Of a stretch of 64,000 nt of DNA, positions 27,623 through 38,575 are shown one piece after another. The translations under genes and the position numbers were made by a program. The stretch lies in contig OZ220465.1 in assembly GCA_965115815.1 (NCBI GenBank), positions 4,464,001-4,528,000 of the forward strand, written 5' to 3'. Source of the stretch: VXPW01 sp965115815. GTDB lineage: Bacteria > Pseudomonadota > Alphaproteobacteria > TMED109. Position 1 is the first letter of the stretch; each line of letters opens with the position of its first letter. The notes beneath the pieces are model-generated. The model was not told the DNA's origin and made no database searches. It worked only from the letters and a program-made list of their open reading frames with translations.

Positions 27623-28067
27623 CGCCTTCGGTCCGGACCGTTTCCGATTCGTGGTTCAGCGCGGCCTGCAACGTGTGAAACGGCAGCGTGGCGCACTTCA
27701 CCCGCATCGGGAACTCGCGCACGCCGGCCAGCACCTCGAGCTTGTCGAGACCTTCGACCGCCGGATCCGGACCGGTCACCATGTCCTGAAACCGGCGGCA
27801 GAGATCCTCCGTTTCGGCGACGGTCCTGCCTTTCAGCATCTCGGACATGAGGGAGGCGGCCGCCATCGTGATCGCGCAGCCCCGAGCATCGAACGACACA
27901 TCGGCGATCCGCCCGTCCTCGACCCGGACGTCCAGCGTGATCATGTCGCCGCAGAGCGGGTTGTGTCCCTTGGCGGTGCCGCAGGGAGGGGCCAGCCGGC
28001 CGGCGTTCCGGGGGTTCCGGCTGTGGTCGAGAATCACTTCCTGGTAGAGGTCACGGAGATCGATCAC
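27615..28067 (-). CDS. sufU: SufU sulfur acceptor/transfer protein
   Basis: A 150-aa IscU-fold protein. Zn/sulfur ligands are Cys39 with Asp41 (NPLCGDM), Cys64 (DARGCAITMAA) and Cys125 (VKCATLPF). The insertion between Cys64 and Cys125 is longer than in IscU, as in SufU. It accepts persulfide from SufS and passes it to SufB. The start overlaps the sufS stop by 4 bp (ATGA). Confidence 0.9.
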   Translation of the reverse strand: MIDLRDLYQEVILDHSRNPRNAGRLAPPCGTAKGHNPLCGDMITLDVRVEDGRIADVSFDARGCAITMAAASLMSEMLKGRTVAETEDLCRRFQDMVTGPDPAVEGLDKLEVLAGVREFPMRVKCATLPFHTLQAALNHESETVRTEGDD

Positions 28068-29308
28068 GGCAGAAACAGCTCCTTCACCCGCCCGAGCCCC
28101 TCCGTCAGGGCGTCGAGATCGGCACCGTGTGTGTAGACGCCGAGCGAGGCGCGGATGGTGGCGGGCACCCCGAAGTGCCGCATGGCGGGCTGCGCGCAGT
28201 GGTGCCCGACCCGCACGGCGACCCCCTCCCGGTCAAGCACGGTTCCGACATCGTGCGGGTGCACGCCATCGAACACGAACGAAATCGAGCCGGCGCGCTC
28301 GCGGGGGGTGCCGATCAGGCGCACGCCGTCGACGGCCTGCAGGCGGTCGACCCCGTACTGCAGGATCCGTTCCTCGTGCTGCCGAATGGCATCGCTTCCC
28401 AGAGACTGCACGTAGTCGACCGCGGCGGCCAGTCCCACCGCACCCGCGATGTTCGGTGTGCCCGCCTCGTAGCGGGCCGGTGGCGGCGCGTACGTCGTGC
28501 GCCCGAACGTCACTTCCTCGATCATGGAGCCGCCGCCCTGCCAGGGCGGGAGCGAGGCCAGCAGGTCGTACCGGCCGTAGAGCACCCCGATTCCCGAGGG
28601 CCCGTACAGCTTGTGACCGGAAAACGTGTAGAAGTCGCAGGCCAGATCCCGCACGTCGACCGCGGCATGCGGGACGGCCTGACAGCCGTCCACCAAGGTC
28701 AGAATGCCGCGCGCGCGGGCCCGATGGCAGATTTCCCGGGCCGGCAGCACGGTGCCGGTCGTGTTGGAGACGTGCGAAAACGCGATCATCCGGGTCCGGT
28801 CGCCCACTTCCCGGAACACCGCGTCGACATCGACGTTGCCCTCTGCGTCCGCAGCGGCCGCGCGGATGCGGATCCCGGTCGCCTCGCGCATCAGCTGCCA
28901 GGGCACGATGTTGGAATGATGTTCGAGCACCGTGAGGACGATTTCGTCGTCGGGCTCGAGGCGGCCGCTCCGGCCCAAGCTGCCGGCGACCAGGTTGATG
29001 GCCTCGGTCGCGCCCCGGGCAAACACGATTTCCTCGCTCCGGTGCGCGTTGAGAAAGCGTCGCATGACTTCCCGCGCCGCTTCGTACCGATCCGTGGCCT
29101 GCGCCGAGAGCCGATAGACCCCCCGGTGCACGTTGGCATATTCGGACTCGTAGAAATCCCGAAGCGAATCGAGGACCACGCGGGGCTTCTGCGCGCTCGC
29201 GGCGCTGTCGAGAAAGGCGAGCGGCCGCCCGTGCATGGGCCGCGCGAGGATCGGGAAATCGGCCCGGGCGGCCAGGATTTCCGGAAGCGGTCCGGCGGTC
29301 GCGTTCAC
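28064..29308 (-). CDS. sufS: Cysteine desulfurase SufS
   Basis: A 414-aa PLP enzyme (class V aminotransferase fold) converting cysteine to alanine and enzyme-bound persulfide. Lys233 (FSGHKLYGPSGIG) binds PLP, and His130 (VLEHHSNIVPW) stacks on the cofactor. Catalytic Cys371 is in RVGHHCAQPAMRHFG, with the short group II active-site loop typical of SufS. ATG at 29308 overlaps the sufD stop (ATGA), and its own stop overlaps sufU. Full length and intact. Confidence 0.95.
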   Translation of the reverse strand: MNATAGPLPEILAARADFPILARPMHGRPLAFLDSAASAQKPRVVLDSLRDFYESEYANVHRGVYRLSAQATDRYEAAREVMRRFLNAHRSEEIVFARGATEAINLVAGSLGRSGRLEPDDEIVLTVLEHHSNIVPWQLMREATGIRIRAAAADAEGNVDVDAVFREVGDRTRMIAFSHVSNTTGTVLPAREICHRARARGILTLVDGCQAVPHAAVDVRDLACDFYTFSGHKLYGPSGIGVLYGRYDLLASLPPWQGGGSMIEEVTFGRTTYAPPPARYEAGTPNIAGAVGLAAAVDYVQSLGSDAIRQHEERILQYGVDRLQAVDGVRLIGTPRERAGSISFVFDGVHPHDVGTVLDREGVAVRVGHHCAQPAMRHFGVPATIRASLGVYTHGADLDALTEGLGRVKELFLP

Positions 29309-30654
29309 GCTGCGGGACGCCCCAGCATCTGCAGCCGTCCGCGCACCCGGCGCCGGATCCCGGCGCGCACGCCGGTGTGGGCAATGCGGTCGGTCACCGC
29401 CCCGGCGAGCGCCTCCATCAGCACAGCCATCGCGACGGGTTCGGGCAGCCCGCGGGAGCGCAGATAGAAGAGGGCGTCGGCATCGAGCCGGCCGGTCGCC
29501 GACGCATGGCTGCAGGTCACGTCGTCGGTGAGAATTTCGAGTTCCGGCTTGCTTTCGGCCCGGGCGCCGGCGGTGAGCAGCAGGTTCCGGTTGTCAAGCG
29601 CCGCGCTGGTTCGTGCAGCCCTCGGCAGCACCCGGATTCGTCCCTGGAAGGCGCCGCGGGCCGTGCCGCCGAAGATTCCCCGCCAGCACTGCCGGCTGGC
29701 CCCGTCGGTGGCGCGGTGGTCGATCCGGGTCAGCGCGTCGACATGGGCGGAATCCTGCGCGCAGCACAGTCCGTTGATTTCGCCGTCGGCGCCGGCTTCC
29801 TCGAAGACCAGGCGGGTTTCGGTGCGGACCGCGTGGTCCTGTCCGCCCAGCACGAAGCCGGAGTAGGCGGCCCCCGCCCGGAGCCGGGCATGCGCAACCT
29901 CGATGTGGACCGCGTTCGCCGGCGCTCCGCCCGCCCGGACATGTTCGAGGCGGGCTTCGGGTCCGGCCGCGATTTCGGTAACATGATTGGACCAGATGTG
30001 GCGCCCGCCGCCGTGGTGGTGCTCGATCACGCAGGCCCGCGCTCCGGCGCCCAGGGCGATGAGGGTGCGCAGGTGACAGGCGCCCGAAGTCGCGGTCCGG
30101 CGGACGACATGGACGACCTCGACCGGATCCGCGAGTGCGACCCCGTCCGGGATCAGCAGCACCGCACCGTCGCGGGCGAGCGCCGTGTTGAGCGCCACCA
30201 GCGCCTGGGGCCGGCGGTCGGTGACCAGCGACAGCCGCTCCTCGGCAAACGCCTCCGGATCGCCGATCAGCGTCCGCACGGCCGCGGGGTCTTCGGTCAG
30301 CAGCGTGCCCAGGGTCGTCAGCCGGACCCCGGCCGGCAGGTCGCCCGTCTCCGAACGCGCGGCGCAGAACCGGCCGTTCACGAAGACCAGCCGGTGCCGC
30401 GGCCCGGCAAACGGCGACGCCGCGACGGCCGCCGGTTCGCCGGCGTCCGGCGCCAGCGGCGCGAACCGCTGGCGGGTGAGCGCCGCGGTCGGCCCCGACC
30501 GCCATTCCTCGACCGTGGGCCCGGGCGGACCGTCCTCCTCGAACTGGCGGAACGCCCGGGCCCGGAGCGCATCGACCCAAGGCGTGCCGGCTCCCGGCAA
30601 GGCACCGCGGCACTCGGCGAACGCCGTTCGCTGCCCGTCCAGCCAGGTTGCGTT
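29305..30654 (-). CDS. sufD: Fe-S scaffold subunit SufD
   Basis: A roughly 449-aa partner of SufB in the SufBC2D scaffold. The C-terminal half carries the SUF beta-helix signature: CSHASATGRLDADALFYLRS and the preceding KPELEILTDDV. A GTG at 30654 is chosen as start because it lies just past the sufC stop; an ATG at 30681 inside sufC is the alternative. The N-terminus (WLDGQRTAFAECRGALPG, DALRARAFRQFEEDGPP) matches the family. The SufB-type active-site Cys is not expected in SufD. Confidence 0.88.
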   Translation of the reverse strand, partial: NATWLDGQRTAFAECRGALPGAGTPWVDALRARAFRQFEEDGPPGPTVEEWRSGPTAALTRQRFAPLAPDAGEPAAVAASPFAGPRHRLVFVNGRFCAARSETGDLPAGVRLTTLGTLLTEDPAAVRTLIGDPEAFAEERLSLVTDRRPQALVALNTALARDGAVLLIPDGVALADPVEVVHVVRRTATSGACHLRTLIALGAGARACVIEHHHGGGRHIWSNHVTEIAAGPEARLEHVRAGGAPANAVHIEVAHARLRAGAAYSGFVLGGQDHAVRTETRLVFEEAGADGEINGLCCAQDSAHVDALTRIDHRATDGASRQCWRGIFGGTARGAFQGRIRVLPRAARTSAALDNRNLLLTAGARAESKPELEILTDDVTCSHASATGRLDADALFYLRSRGLPEPVAMAVLMEALAGAVTDRIAHTGVRAGIRRRVRGRLQMLGRPAA

Positions 30655-30661
30655 CACGGCG

Positions 30662-31413
30662 TCAGGCCGCCTGGAAGGCTGCATAGCCGGCCCGCTCCAG
30701 TTCCGCGGCCAAGCTGCGGTCGCCGGTGCGGGCGATCCGCCCGTCCGCGAGGACATGGACCGTATCCGGTACCACGTGATCGAGCAGCCGCTGATAGTGG
30801 GTGATCACGACCAGGGCCCGCCGCCCGCCGCGCATCGCGTTCACGCCGGCCGCCACGACCTGCAGGGCATCGATGTCGAGGCCGGAATCGGTTTCGTCGA
30901 GAATGGCGAGTCGGGGTTCCAGCATCGCCATCTGGAAGATCTCGTTCCGCTTCTTCTCGCCGCCCGAGAAGCCGGCGTTGACATCGCGCCGGAGGAACGT
31001 TTCGTCCATCTTGAGCCGCCCGAGCACCTCGCGGGCGCGCTTCAGGAAGTCGATCGCGTCCATCGGGGCCTCGCCGCGCGCCTTCCGCTGGGCGTTGAGC
31101 GCCGTGCGGGCGAACGTGGCATTGACGACGCCGGGAATCTCGACCGGGTACTGGAACGCCATGAAGACGCCGGCCGCGGCGCGTTCCTCGGGCGACAGGC
31201 CCAGGAGATCCTGCTCGTCATAGCGGACGCTGCCGCTGGTGACCTCGTAGCCGTCCCGGCCGGCCAGCACGTTGGACAACGTGGACTTGCCCGATCCGTT
31301 CGGCCCCATGATGGCGGCGACCTCGCCGGCGGCGACGGTGAGGTCGAGGCCCTTGAGCACGGCCTTGCCGGCCACGCTGGCCCGGAGGCCGCGGATCGCG
31401 AGCACGGGATCCG

Positions 31414-31417
<4 letters not shown>
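30662..31417 (-). CDS. sufC: SUF ATPase SufC
   Basis: A 251-aa ABC-type ATPase without membrane partner, powering Fe-S assembly on SufBD. Walker A GPNGSGKST is at residues 38-46, the signature SGGEKKR at 151, and Walker B LAILDETDSGLDIDAL at 170-185, with the SufC-specific ETDSGLD in place of the usual D-E-P. The ATG overlaps the sufB stop (ATGA). Length is standard. Confidence 0.95.
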
Positions 31418-32885
<1,468 letters not shown>

Positions 32886-32889
<4 letters not shown>

Positions 32890-33344
32890 GCGACCAGCTC
32901 CGCAACCGGGGCCGCGCGCGGGGCGGGGGACGGAACCCCGGCCCAGTCGCTGTTCAGATCCTCGAGCGATATGCCCTCCAGCGTTGAACGAACCGCATCG
33001 TTGATGCGTTGCCAGTTGGCCGCCGAGGGACAAATTCCGATGAGATCGCAGGCACCGTCCCCTTCCGCGCAGACGGTCAGCGCGACCGGACCGTCGAGGG
33101 CCTCAACGACGGCTCCCACCGAGATGCGGGAGGCCGGCAGCGCGCTCCGGTAGCCGCCGCCCGGGCCGCGCTGCGACACGACGAGGCCGACCCGCGTCAG
33201 GGCGGCGAGGACCTTGGTCACGGTCGGCGGCGGCAGACGGGTTGCGCGGGCCAGTGCGGCTGCGGTGAAGGTACGGGCGGGCTCGCGGGACATGCGTCCG
33301 GCCAACAGGACGGCATAGTCCGCGAGCCGACTGACGCGGAGCAT
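32886..33344 (-). CDS. sufR: Rrf2-family SUF operon regulator
   Basis: A 152-aa Fe-S-sensing repressor at the head of the operon. The winged-helix N-terminus starts MLRVSRLADYAVLLAGRMSR with recognition region PPPTVTKVLAALTRVGLVVS and wing RGPGGGYRSALP. The cluster ligands Cys92, Cys99 and Cys105 (VCAEGDGACDLIGIC) follow. Alphaproteobacterial suf operons commonly begin with such an Rrf2 gene. A good IscR-type palindrome covers its own promoter at 33384-33416, so it likely represses the operon when holding a cluster and releases it under iron or oxidative stress. Confidence 0.88.
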
Positions 33345-33383
33345 GGGATCCTCCTCCCCTCCGGTGACGGCTCGACGGGACCA

Positions 33384-33416
33384 TATGTAGCAATCCAGAC
33401 CATTCGGGTCAACTAT
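33384..33416 (-). promoter_or_regulatory. suf operon promoter overlapped by an IscR-type operator
   Basis: On the minus strand, TTGACC (33412-33407) and TACATA (33389-33384) stand 17 bp apart, a good sigma70-type promoter 40 bp before sufR. A 25-bp site at 33392-33416 has arms ATAGTTGACC and GGTCTGGATT around 5 bp, close to the E. coli type 1 IscR consensus. It covers the -35 element and the spacer, as expected for repression. Confidence 0.65.
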
Positions 33417-33609
33417 TCGGGCCCGGCCTGTGCTATAAGGCCGTCCATCGCGATGCCACGCATCGGGCCTTCCGGGGCCTGAAGTGCGCGTTCCGGCAAG
33501 CGGCGGGGGTGCGGATGGGGGAACTCCGCGTCTCGCCGCTCTCCGTACGCGGCGCTAGGGCCCTGCATCCGCCGCCGCCGAGGGGGCGACGAGGAGCTTG
33601 TTTCATCTC

Positions 33610-34872
33610 ATGCACATGCGCACTTTCCTGTTGGCGGTCCTGGCCGCTGCGGTCACCGCCACGTCCACGGTGTGGGCCGATACCACCGACTCCCGCTGGG
33701 CGACCGAAGTCGTGGTTGCGAAGTCCGGCGACCACTGCGTCGACGACCCCAACTGCATGAATCGCTTCCACCCGGCGATCCCGCCCGTCGCCCGGGCGAA
33801 TCCGGGCGACCTCATCACGATCGAAACCCGGGACGCGCTCGATTCCGATCTGACCGTGGATTCGATTGCCGACGACCTGGCGGCGGTCGACCTCAATCTC
33901 GTGCACCCCATGACCGGACCGATCCACATCACCGGTGCCGAGCGCGGCGATGCGCTCGAGGTGGAACTGCTCGCGATCGCTCCCGACCAGTACGGCTACA
34001 CGCTGATCGTCCCCGGTTTCGGGTTTCTGCGCGATCTGTACACCGAGCCCTACATCGTGAACTGGAAGCTCACGCCGCGGGGAGCGGTGTCCGACCAGAT
34101 GCCGGGCGTGACGGTGCCGTACGAGGCCTTCCCCGGTTCGATCGGCGTGCTGCCGGGCGAGCCGGAAGTCCAGGCTTGGAAAGCCCGCGAGGCCGCGCTG
34201 GCAGAGGCCGGCGGGATCGCGCTGGCGCCGCAGCCGGTCGGCGCGATTCCGGCGGCGGTGTGCGGGCCGGAAGGCAGCCACGGTGCGGACTGCCTGCGGA
34301 CGATTCCGCCCCGCGAAAACGGCGGCAACATGGACGTCCAGCAGATGCAGGTGGGGACGAAGATCACCTTCCCTTGCTTCGTGGACGGCTGCGGCCTGTT
34401 TGCGGGAGACGTGCACTACGCCCAAGGGGACGGAGAGGTCTCCGGCACGGCCATCGAGATCGGGGCCGTGGTGACCGTGCGGACCCGCGTCATCAAGGGC
34501 GGCGGCGCCGGCATGGTGGCGCCGCAGGTCTCGGGGAACGACGAAATCCGCGACATCGAGCCCACCCGGTTCCACCAGACGATCGGCCTGCCGCTCAAGG
34601 AGGCGGGCGAGGTGCCGATCTACGTGACCTATCTCGACTCGCAGAAGATCGGACCGCTCGAGAACCTGAGCGAGGATCTGACTCTCGCCGCCCGGCATGC
34701 CCTGATCCAGATGATCGACTACATCCAGTCGGAGCACGGGTTGACGAGCGAACAGGCCTACATCCTCGCGAGCGTGGCCGTCGACCTCCGGGTCGGGCAG
34801 GTGGTGGACGTGCCGAACTACGTGGTCACCGCGGTCCTGAACCTTGACGTATTCGACAAGTACCGGAACTGA
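33610..34872 (+). CDS. fmdA: Secreted acetamidase/formamidase family protein
   Basis: A 420-aa FmdA/AmdA-family amidohydrolase releasing ammonia from short amides. Domain blocks include NPGDLITIETRDALDSDLTV, VHPMTGPIHITGAERGDALEV, RENGGNMDVQQM, AGDVHYAQGDGEVSGTAIE and the C-terminal AYILASVAVDLRVGQVVDVPNY. An N-terminal signal peptide (MRTFLLAVLAAAVTATSTVWA) suggests export, unlike cytoplasmic formamidases. Starts at 33598, 33610 and 33616 are possible; 33610 or 33616 gives the best signal peptide. It is divergent from the suf operon. Confidence 0.88.
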   Translation: MHMRTFLLAVLAAAVTATSTVWADTTDSRWATEVVVAKSGDHCVDDPNCMNRFHPAIPPVARANPGDLITIETRDALDSDLTVDSIADDLAAVDLNLVHPMTGPIHITGAERGDALEVELLAIAPDQYGYTLIVPGFGFLRDLYTEPYIVNWKLTPRGAVSDQMPGVTVPYEAFPGSIGVLPGEPEVQAWKAREAALAEAGGIALAPQPVGAIPAAVCGPEGSHGADCLRTIPPRENGGNMDVQQMQVGTKITFPCFVDGCGLFAGDVHYAQGDGEVSGTAIEIGAVVTVRTRVIKGGGAGMVAPQVSGNDEIRDIEPTRFHQTIGLPLKEAGEVPIYVTYLDSQKIGPLENLSEDLTLAARHALIQMIDYIQSEHGLTSEQAYILASVAVDLRVGQVVDVPNYVVTAVLNLDVFDKYRN

Positions 34873-35491
34873 GGTCCTCGGCGCCCGGGGATCGCCCGCC
34901 ACGCGGCGGGCGGTCCTTGGCGCTCTGGTCGCCGCCAGTCTCCTCGGGCCCCTCCCGGCCCCGGCCCACACGCCCTACCGGCAGTGGAAGGTCTACCGCC
35001 AGCGGCACTTGGTGATCGGCGCGTCGCAGGAGGATGCGGACAGCTATCCCAAGGCGAAGGCCATCCAGGGCTTTCTCGACCGGCAGCTGCCGGAAGCTCG
35101 TGCGCGGGTGGCGCGGGCGCGCACCCGGAAGCGTCTGGCGGATCTGCTGGCCACCGATCAACTGAAGGTGGTCCTGCTGTCGGTGGCGGATGCTGCGGCA
35201 CTGATGCGGGGGCAGGCTCCTTTTGATGCCCCGGTCCCGGACCTCGGCGTCTTGGCCCGGTTCGGAAATCACGTGCTGTGCGTCCGGGAGTCCTTTCCCG
35301 CGGCGCACGCATGGCTCCTGTCGCGCACGCTTGCGGAGTTCCCGGGGGCGGCGGTGCCGTCCGAACCGGTGGTGCCGGTGCACCAGGGATCCCGGGCGGC
35401 GGCGGCCGGCCAACCGGCACCGGAGAGTCCGGTCGATCCGGAACTTCAGATGGATCCTGGTCCGGGGGCAGAGGTTCCGCATCGCCATTGA
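34844..35491 (+). CDS. Secreted protein of unknown function, PBP-like
   Basis: A 215-aa protein overlapping the formamidase gene by 29 bp. The N-terminus has a twin-Arg and hydrophobic segment (TRRAVLGALVAASLLGPLPAPA) suggesting Tat or Sec export. The mature part HTPYRQWKVYRQRHLVIGAS, then LVLL-like VVLLSVADAAALMRGQAPF, VLARFGNHVLCVRESFP and HAWLLSRTLAEF resembles a small type 2 periplasmic-binding (TAXI or PhnD-like) domain. The last 45 residues are Pro-rich. No transporter genes adjoin. Coupling with the amidase suggests a linked task; the function is not known. Confidence 0.6.
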   Translation: MTYSTSTGTEVLGARGSPATRRAVLGALVAASLLGPLPAPAHTPYRQWKVYRQRHLVIGASQEDADSYPKAKAIQGFLDRQLPEARARVARARTRKRLADLLATDQLKVVLLSVADAAALMRGQAPFDAPVPDLGVLARFGNHVLCVRESFPAAHAWLLSRTLAEFPGAAVPSEPVVPVHQGSRAAAAGQPAPESPVDPELQMDPGPGAEVPHRH

Positions 35492-35883
35492 TCGCTGCGC
35501 CGCCGGGCAGAACGTAGCCGCGGCATGACGTGGTGCCCGTGCGCAGGGGATTCGCTTCCTCCGTGCATTCCGTCCCGCGGTCGCGGGCGGCCTCCAGCAG
35601 TCTTTTCCCGATCGGATCAAGGCATCGTATCGACGTGCAATCGGAGAACGCAGCGGACCCAGGCATCTCGGTACGGACCAGTGCAGCCGTCAGCCGGAAC
35701 CGAACGGATCCGCCGGCGACTCAATGCGCCGCCGGATCATCCTCCCGTGCCGAACGGTTGGTTCCAGGCAGCCGTGGACGAGCATGATCGACACGTCGAT
35801 TCTCGGTGACCGATCTGGACTGGCGGGGCATCGATCCTCTTGGCCGACGGCGTGAAAGAGTGTTCTTTTACTGTCTTTCCGGG
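35492..35883. other. Intergenic, left boundary of the mobile region
   Basis: About 390 bp without a recognisable gene between the secreted protein and IS66 copy B. It becomes less GC-rich to the right. No terminator with a T tract is clear. Confidence 0.4.
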
Positions 35884-36448
35884 GTATCTACTCACCCCCC
35901 CCCTACTGATGACGAATCGTTTTTCCTGACGGGTTCGGATCCGGCATGGTTCCGTGCCCCTTTCCCTCGCTCGCGGCCGAGGACCGGATGCACGGGGTTC
36001 GGCTGACAAGAAGTGGGTCGATCTTCGGCTTCCGCTCCCCGTTCCGGCCTTGTGGGGAGGGGTTCGCAACGCGCCCGGGCCCCTCGCGCGGATGTCGCGG
36101 GTCCGCGCCCTGCGGTCCGGTGGAGCGGGTTCCGTGGGCTGCCGCTCTCCACCGCCGGAGATCTGTGCTTGACGTTGCAGGCGGGGCACTCTCCAAGATG
36201 GGCCATCAGGGCGGACCGCGTCGGAGGTGTGGATGGCGGCCGGGTAGGGCTCGAAGGCGACGACGGGTCGATCGCCCGGCGGGGCAAGGGCATTCGGATA
36301 GGTGCGTCGAGGTGACGGCGGTGTTCCCATACCGGCAAGCCTTGGATAGGAGGTGACGTTTCGGTGCGTGGGCGGGTCGTCCACGCACCGCTTGACCAGC
36401 GCCCGCCGATTCGCATGCTGTCGTCGAATCGTGGCTGCGGGAATCCCC

Positions 36449-36870
36449 ATGGACCCGCGAATCATCGACCTGAAGTCGGCCCCCTTTTCGGGCCGCCGCC
36501 GGACCCGCCCGCCGATCGCGGAGGTTCGGGAGACCGTGGGTCGGTGTTCCCCCTGCCGCCGCACCGAGCGGGCGAAGACCCTCTGCGAGCCCCTTCACGG
36601 GACGACCGCGAAGGGCGGCTCCAGGGTCGGGGCCGGCCTCGGGATGCTGGAGACCTTGGAGCGCCACGGCATCCGGACGTGGCCGCCCGTGCGCGAGGAC
36701 CCCGTCCGCGACCGGGCCGCTGCCCCGGTCTGGACCTCGGCCTCCGACCCGCAGCCGGAGATCGTGGCTCCGCGGTCGGAACTGCGCCTGCTTCGCGTCG
36801 AGCCGGTCCCCGACCCCGAGGGGCGGCAGCTGGGGAACGCCTTTGTCGACCGGCACCACAAGATGGGCCA
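36449..36870 (+). pseudogene. DUF4338 cargo fragment in IS66 copy B (longest remnant)
   Basis: Reads MDPRIIDLKSAPFSGRRRTR, IAEVRETV, AKTLCEPLHG, MLETLERHGI, then WTSASDPQPEIVAPRSELR, LRVEPVPDPEGRQL and GNAFVDRHHKMGHRGG, where similarity stops. The last block aligns with the first core motif of DUF4338 (WN-x-FVDRHHYLGY). The downstream half is replaced by a repeat of sequence found upstream in the same element (AAGATGGGCCAT...). It shows that IS66 elements of this family once carried a full DUF4338 gene before tnpC. Confidence 0.6.
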
Positions 36871-37078
36871 TCGGGGTGGATCGCGTCGGAGGTGTGGATG
36901 GCGGCAGGGTAGGGATCGAAGGCGACGACGGGTCGGAGCCCGGCGGTCGTCGCGGCCCAGCCGCCGCAGGACGTGTACCTGTAGGCGTTCCTTGGGGGCG
37001 GCGCGGCGCTACCGGACGATGCCCGAAGGCGAGCGGTTCGCCGTGCGGGCGACCGTCCGGGGGGGTGGAGGCGTTGGG

Positions 37079-38568
37079 ATGACGAGCGTCGCCGGCACCT
37101 CCCTGCGCCAAGAGGTCGACGCCTTCCAGAAGCGGTTCCAGGATCTCCGCACGCAAGGCACGGCCCCCCCGGAGTGCGAGGCGCTCGTCCGCGGCCTGCG
37201 GATGCTGCTACAGCTGCTGCTGGCCGTGCTCCTGGAGAAGACCACGCGCACGACGAGCCGGAACTCCGGTCTGCCGCCGTCCCAGACGGACCCGGACGAG
37301 AGCGCGCGGCGCACCGGGAGCCACGGCAAGGGCCCGAAGCCGAACCCGCAGACGGGCGGTCACCGGCGCACGACCACCGTCAAGGAGACGATCACCGTCG
37401 ATGCCTGCGACGCTTGCGGCGCCGGCCTCGACGATGTCGACCCCGTCGATCGGGAGCGCCGCGTCCTCTACGACCTCGGGTTCGAAGTCGTCGAGCGCCG
37501 CGTCGACGCCGAGATCAAGGAATGCCCGAAGTGTCGGGCCCGGACCCAGGGCCGGTTCCCAGACCTCATGCCGGGTCCCGTGCAGTACGGTGTCCGCATC
37601 CAGGCCTTGGTCCTCAACCTGCGGATCGCCCAGATGCTGTCCCTACGCCGTGCTGTCTCGCTCGTGCACGCGATCTCCGGCATCAGGCTCTCCGAGGCGA
37701 CCTGCCTCGGCTAGGTCCGGCGCTTTCAGGATGCGCTCGCATCCTGGGAGGAGGTCGCCGTGGCCCATCTCCTGCAACGCCCGGCCTTGCATGTCGATGA
37801 GACCGGATTCCGGGTCGCCGGCAAGACCCCATGGCTCCCTGTCGTCACCGACGGCACCCTGACCGTGAAGTTCCCGCACCGCACGCGCGGTCGGGAGGCG
37901 ATCGAAGAGATCGGCATCCTCCCGCGCTACCAAGGTGTCTTGGTCCACGACTGCTGGGCTGCATACAGGGGCTACGAGCAGTGCCGCCACCCGCGGTGCG
38001 GCAGCCACCTGCTGCGCGAACTGGCCTTCGTCGTCGAGTCCCACGGCTACCGCTGGGCGCGATTGATGAAGAGCCTGCTGCGCGAGGTCTGCCACAGGGT
38101 CGGCCAGAGCGCATCCAAGGCCTTGAACGAGACCGACCGCCGGGCCGTGCGCACGCGCTACCGCACCCTCCTCACCCAAGGCGCCAAGGAGTTGCCCGAT
38201 ATCCCGCCGCGGACGAAAGGAACCCGGGGACGCATCGCAAAGTCCGACGCCCACAACCTGCATGAACGTCTCGTGAAACACGAGACGTCCGTCCTCCGCT
38301 TCATGAAGGACCCCGACGTCAGCTTCACCCACCATGCCGGAGAACAGAAAATCCGAATGACCTCCGAATGACCAAGGTCAAGATCAAGGTGTCCGGATGG
38401 TTCCGCACCATGCTCCACGCAACCGCATGGTGCCGAGGCTCCAGCTTCCTCACCTCCATGGAGGCACTCGGCTACAACCCTCTCGTCGCCATCCACATCG
38501 CCCTCGACGGAAAGGCCGCAGACATCCTCAACGAGCACTACGGCCAACCCGACCCCAACAAGGGGTGA
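37079..38568 (+). pseudogene. tnpC: IS66 TnpC, broken by a TAG codon and a frameshift
   Basis: Nearly identical to the intact TnpC of copy A over most of its length. The frame stops at a TAG at 37712-37714 where copy A has TAT (Tyr) in CLGYVRRF; IS66 copy C has the same TAG. A second lesion near 38360 duplicates about 11 nt (KIRMTSE, then stop) before the final KVKIKVSGWFRTML block. Catalytic motifs DETGFRV and VLVHDCWAAY are still readable on the downstream fragment. Confidence 0.85.
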
Positions 38569-38575
38569 GTAGTTA

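Larger units (their letters stand above)
35884..38575 (+). mobile_element. IS66-family element, copy B (degenerate)
   Basis: Starts GTATCTACTCACCCCCCC at 35884 and ends GGGGTGAGTAGTTA at 38575, where an ISNCY element begins in the final bases of the terminal repeat. It is 365 bp longer than copy A because it keeps more of the DUF4338 cargo. The tnpC gene has a nonsense codon and a frameshift. The base after the ISNCY is C in a TAGATAC context, which belongs to the opposite IS66 end, implying recombination between ISNCY copies. Confidence 0.8.
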
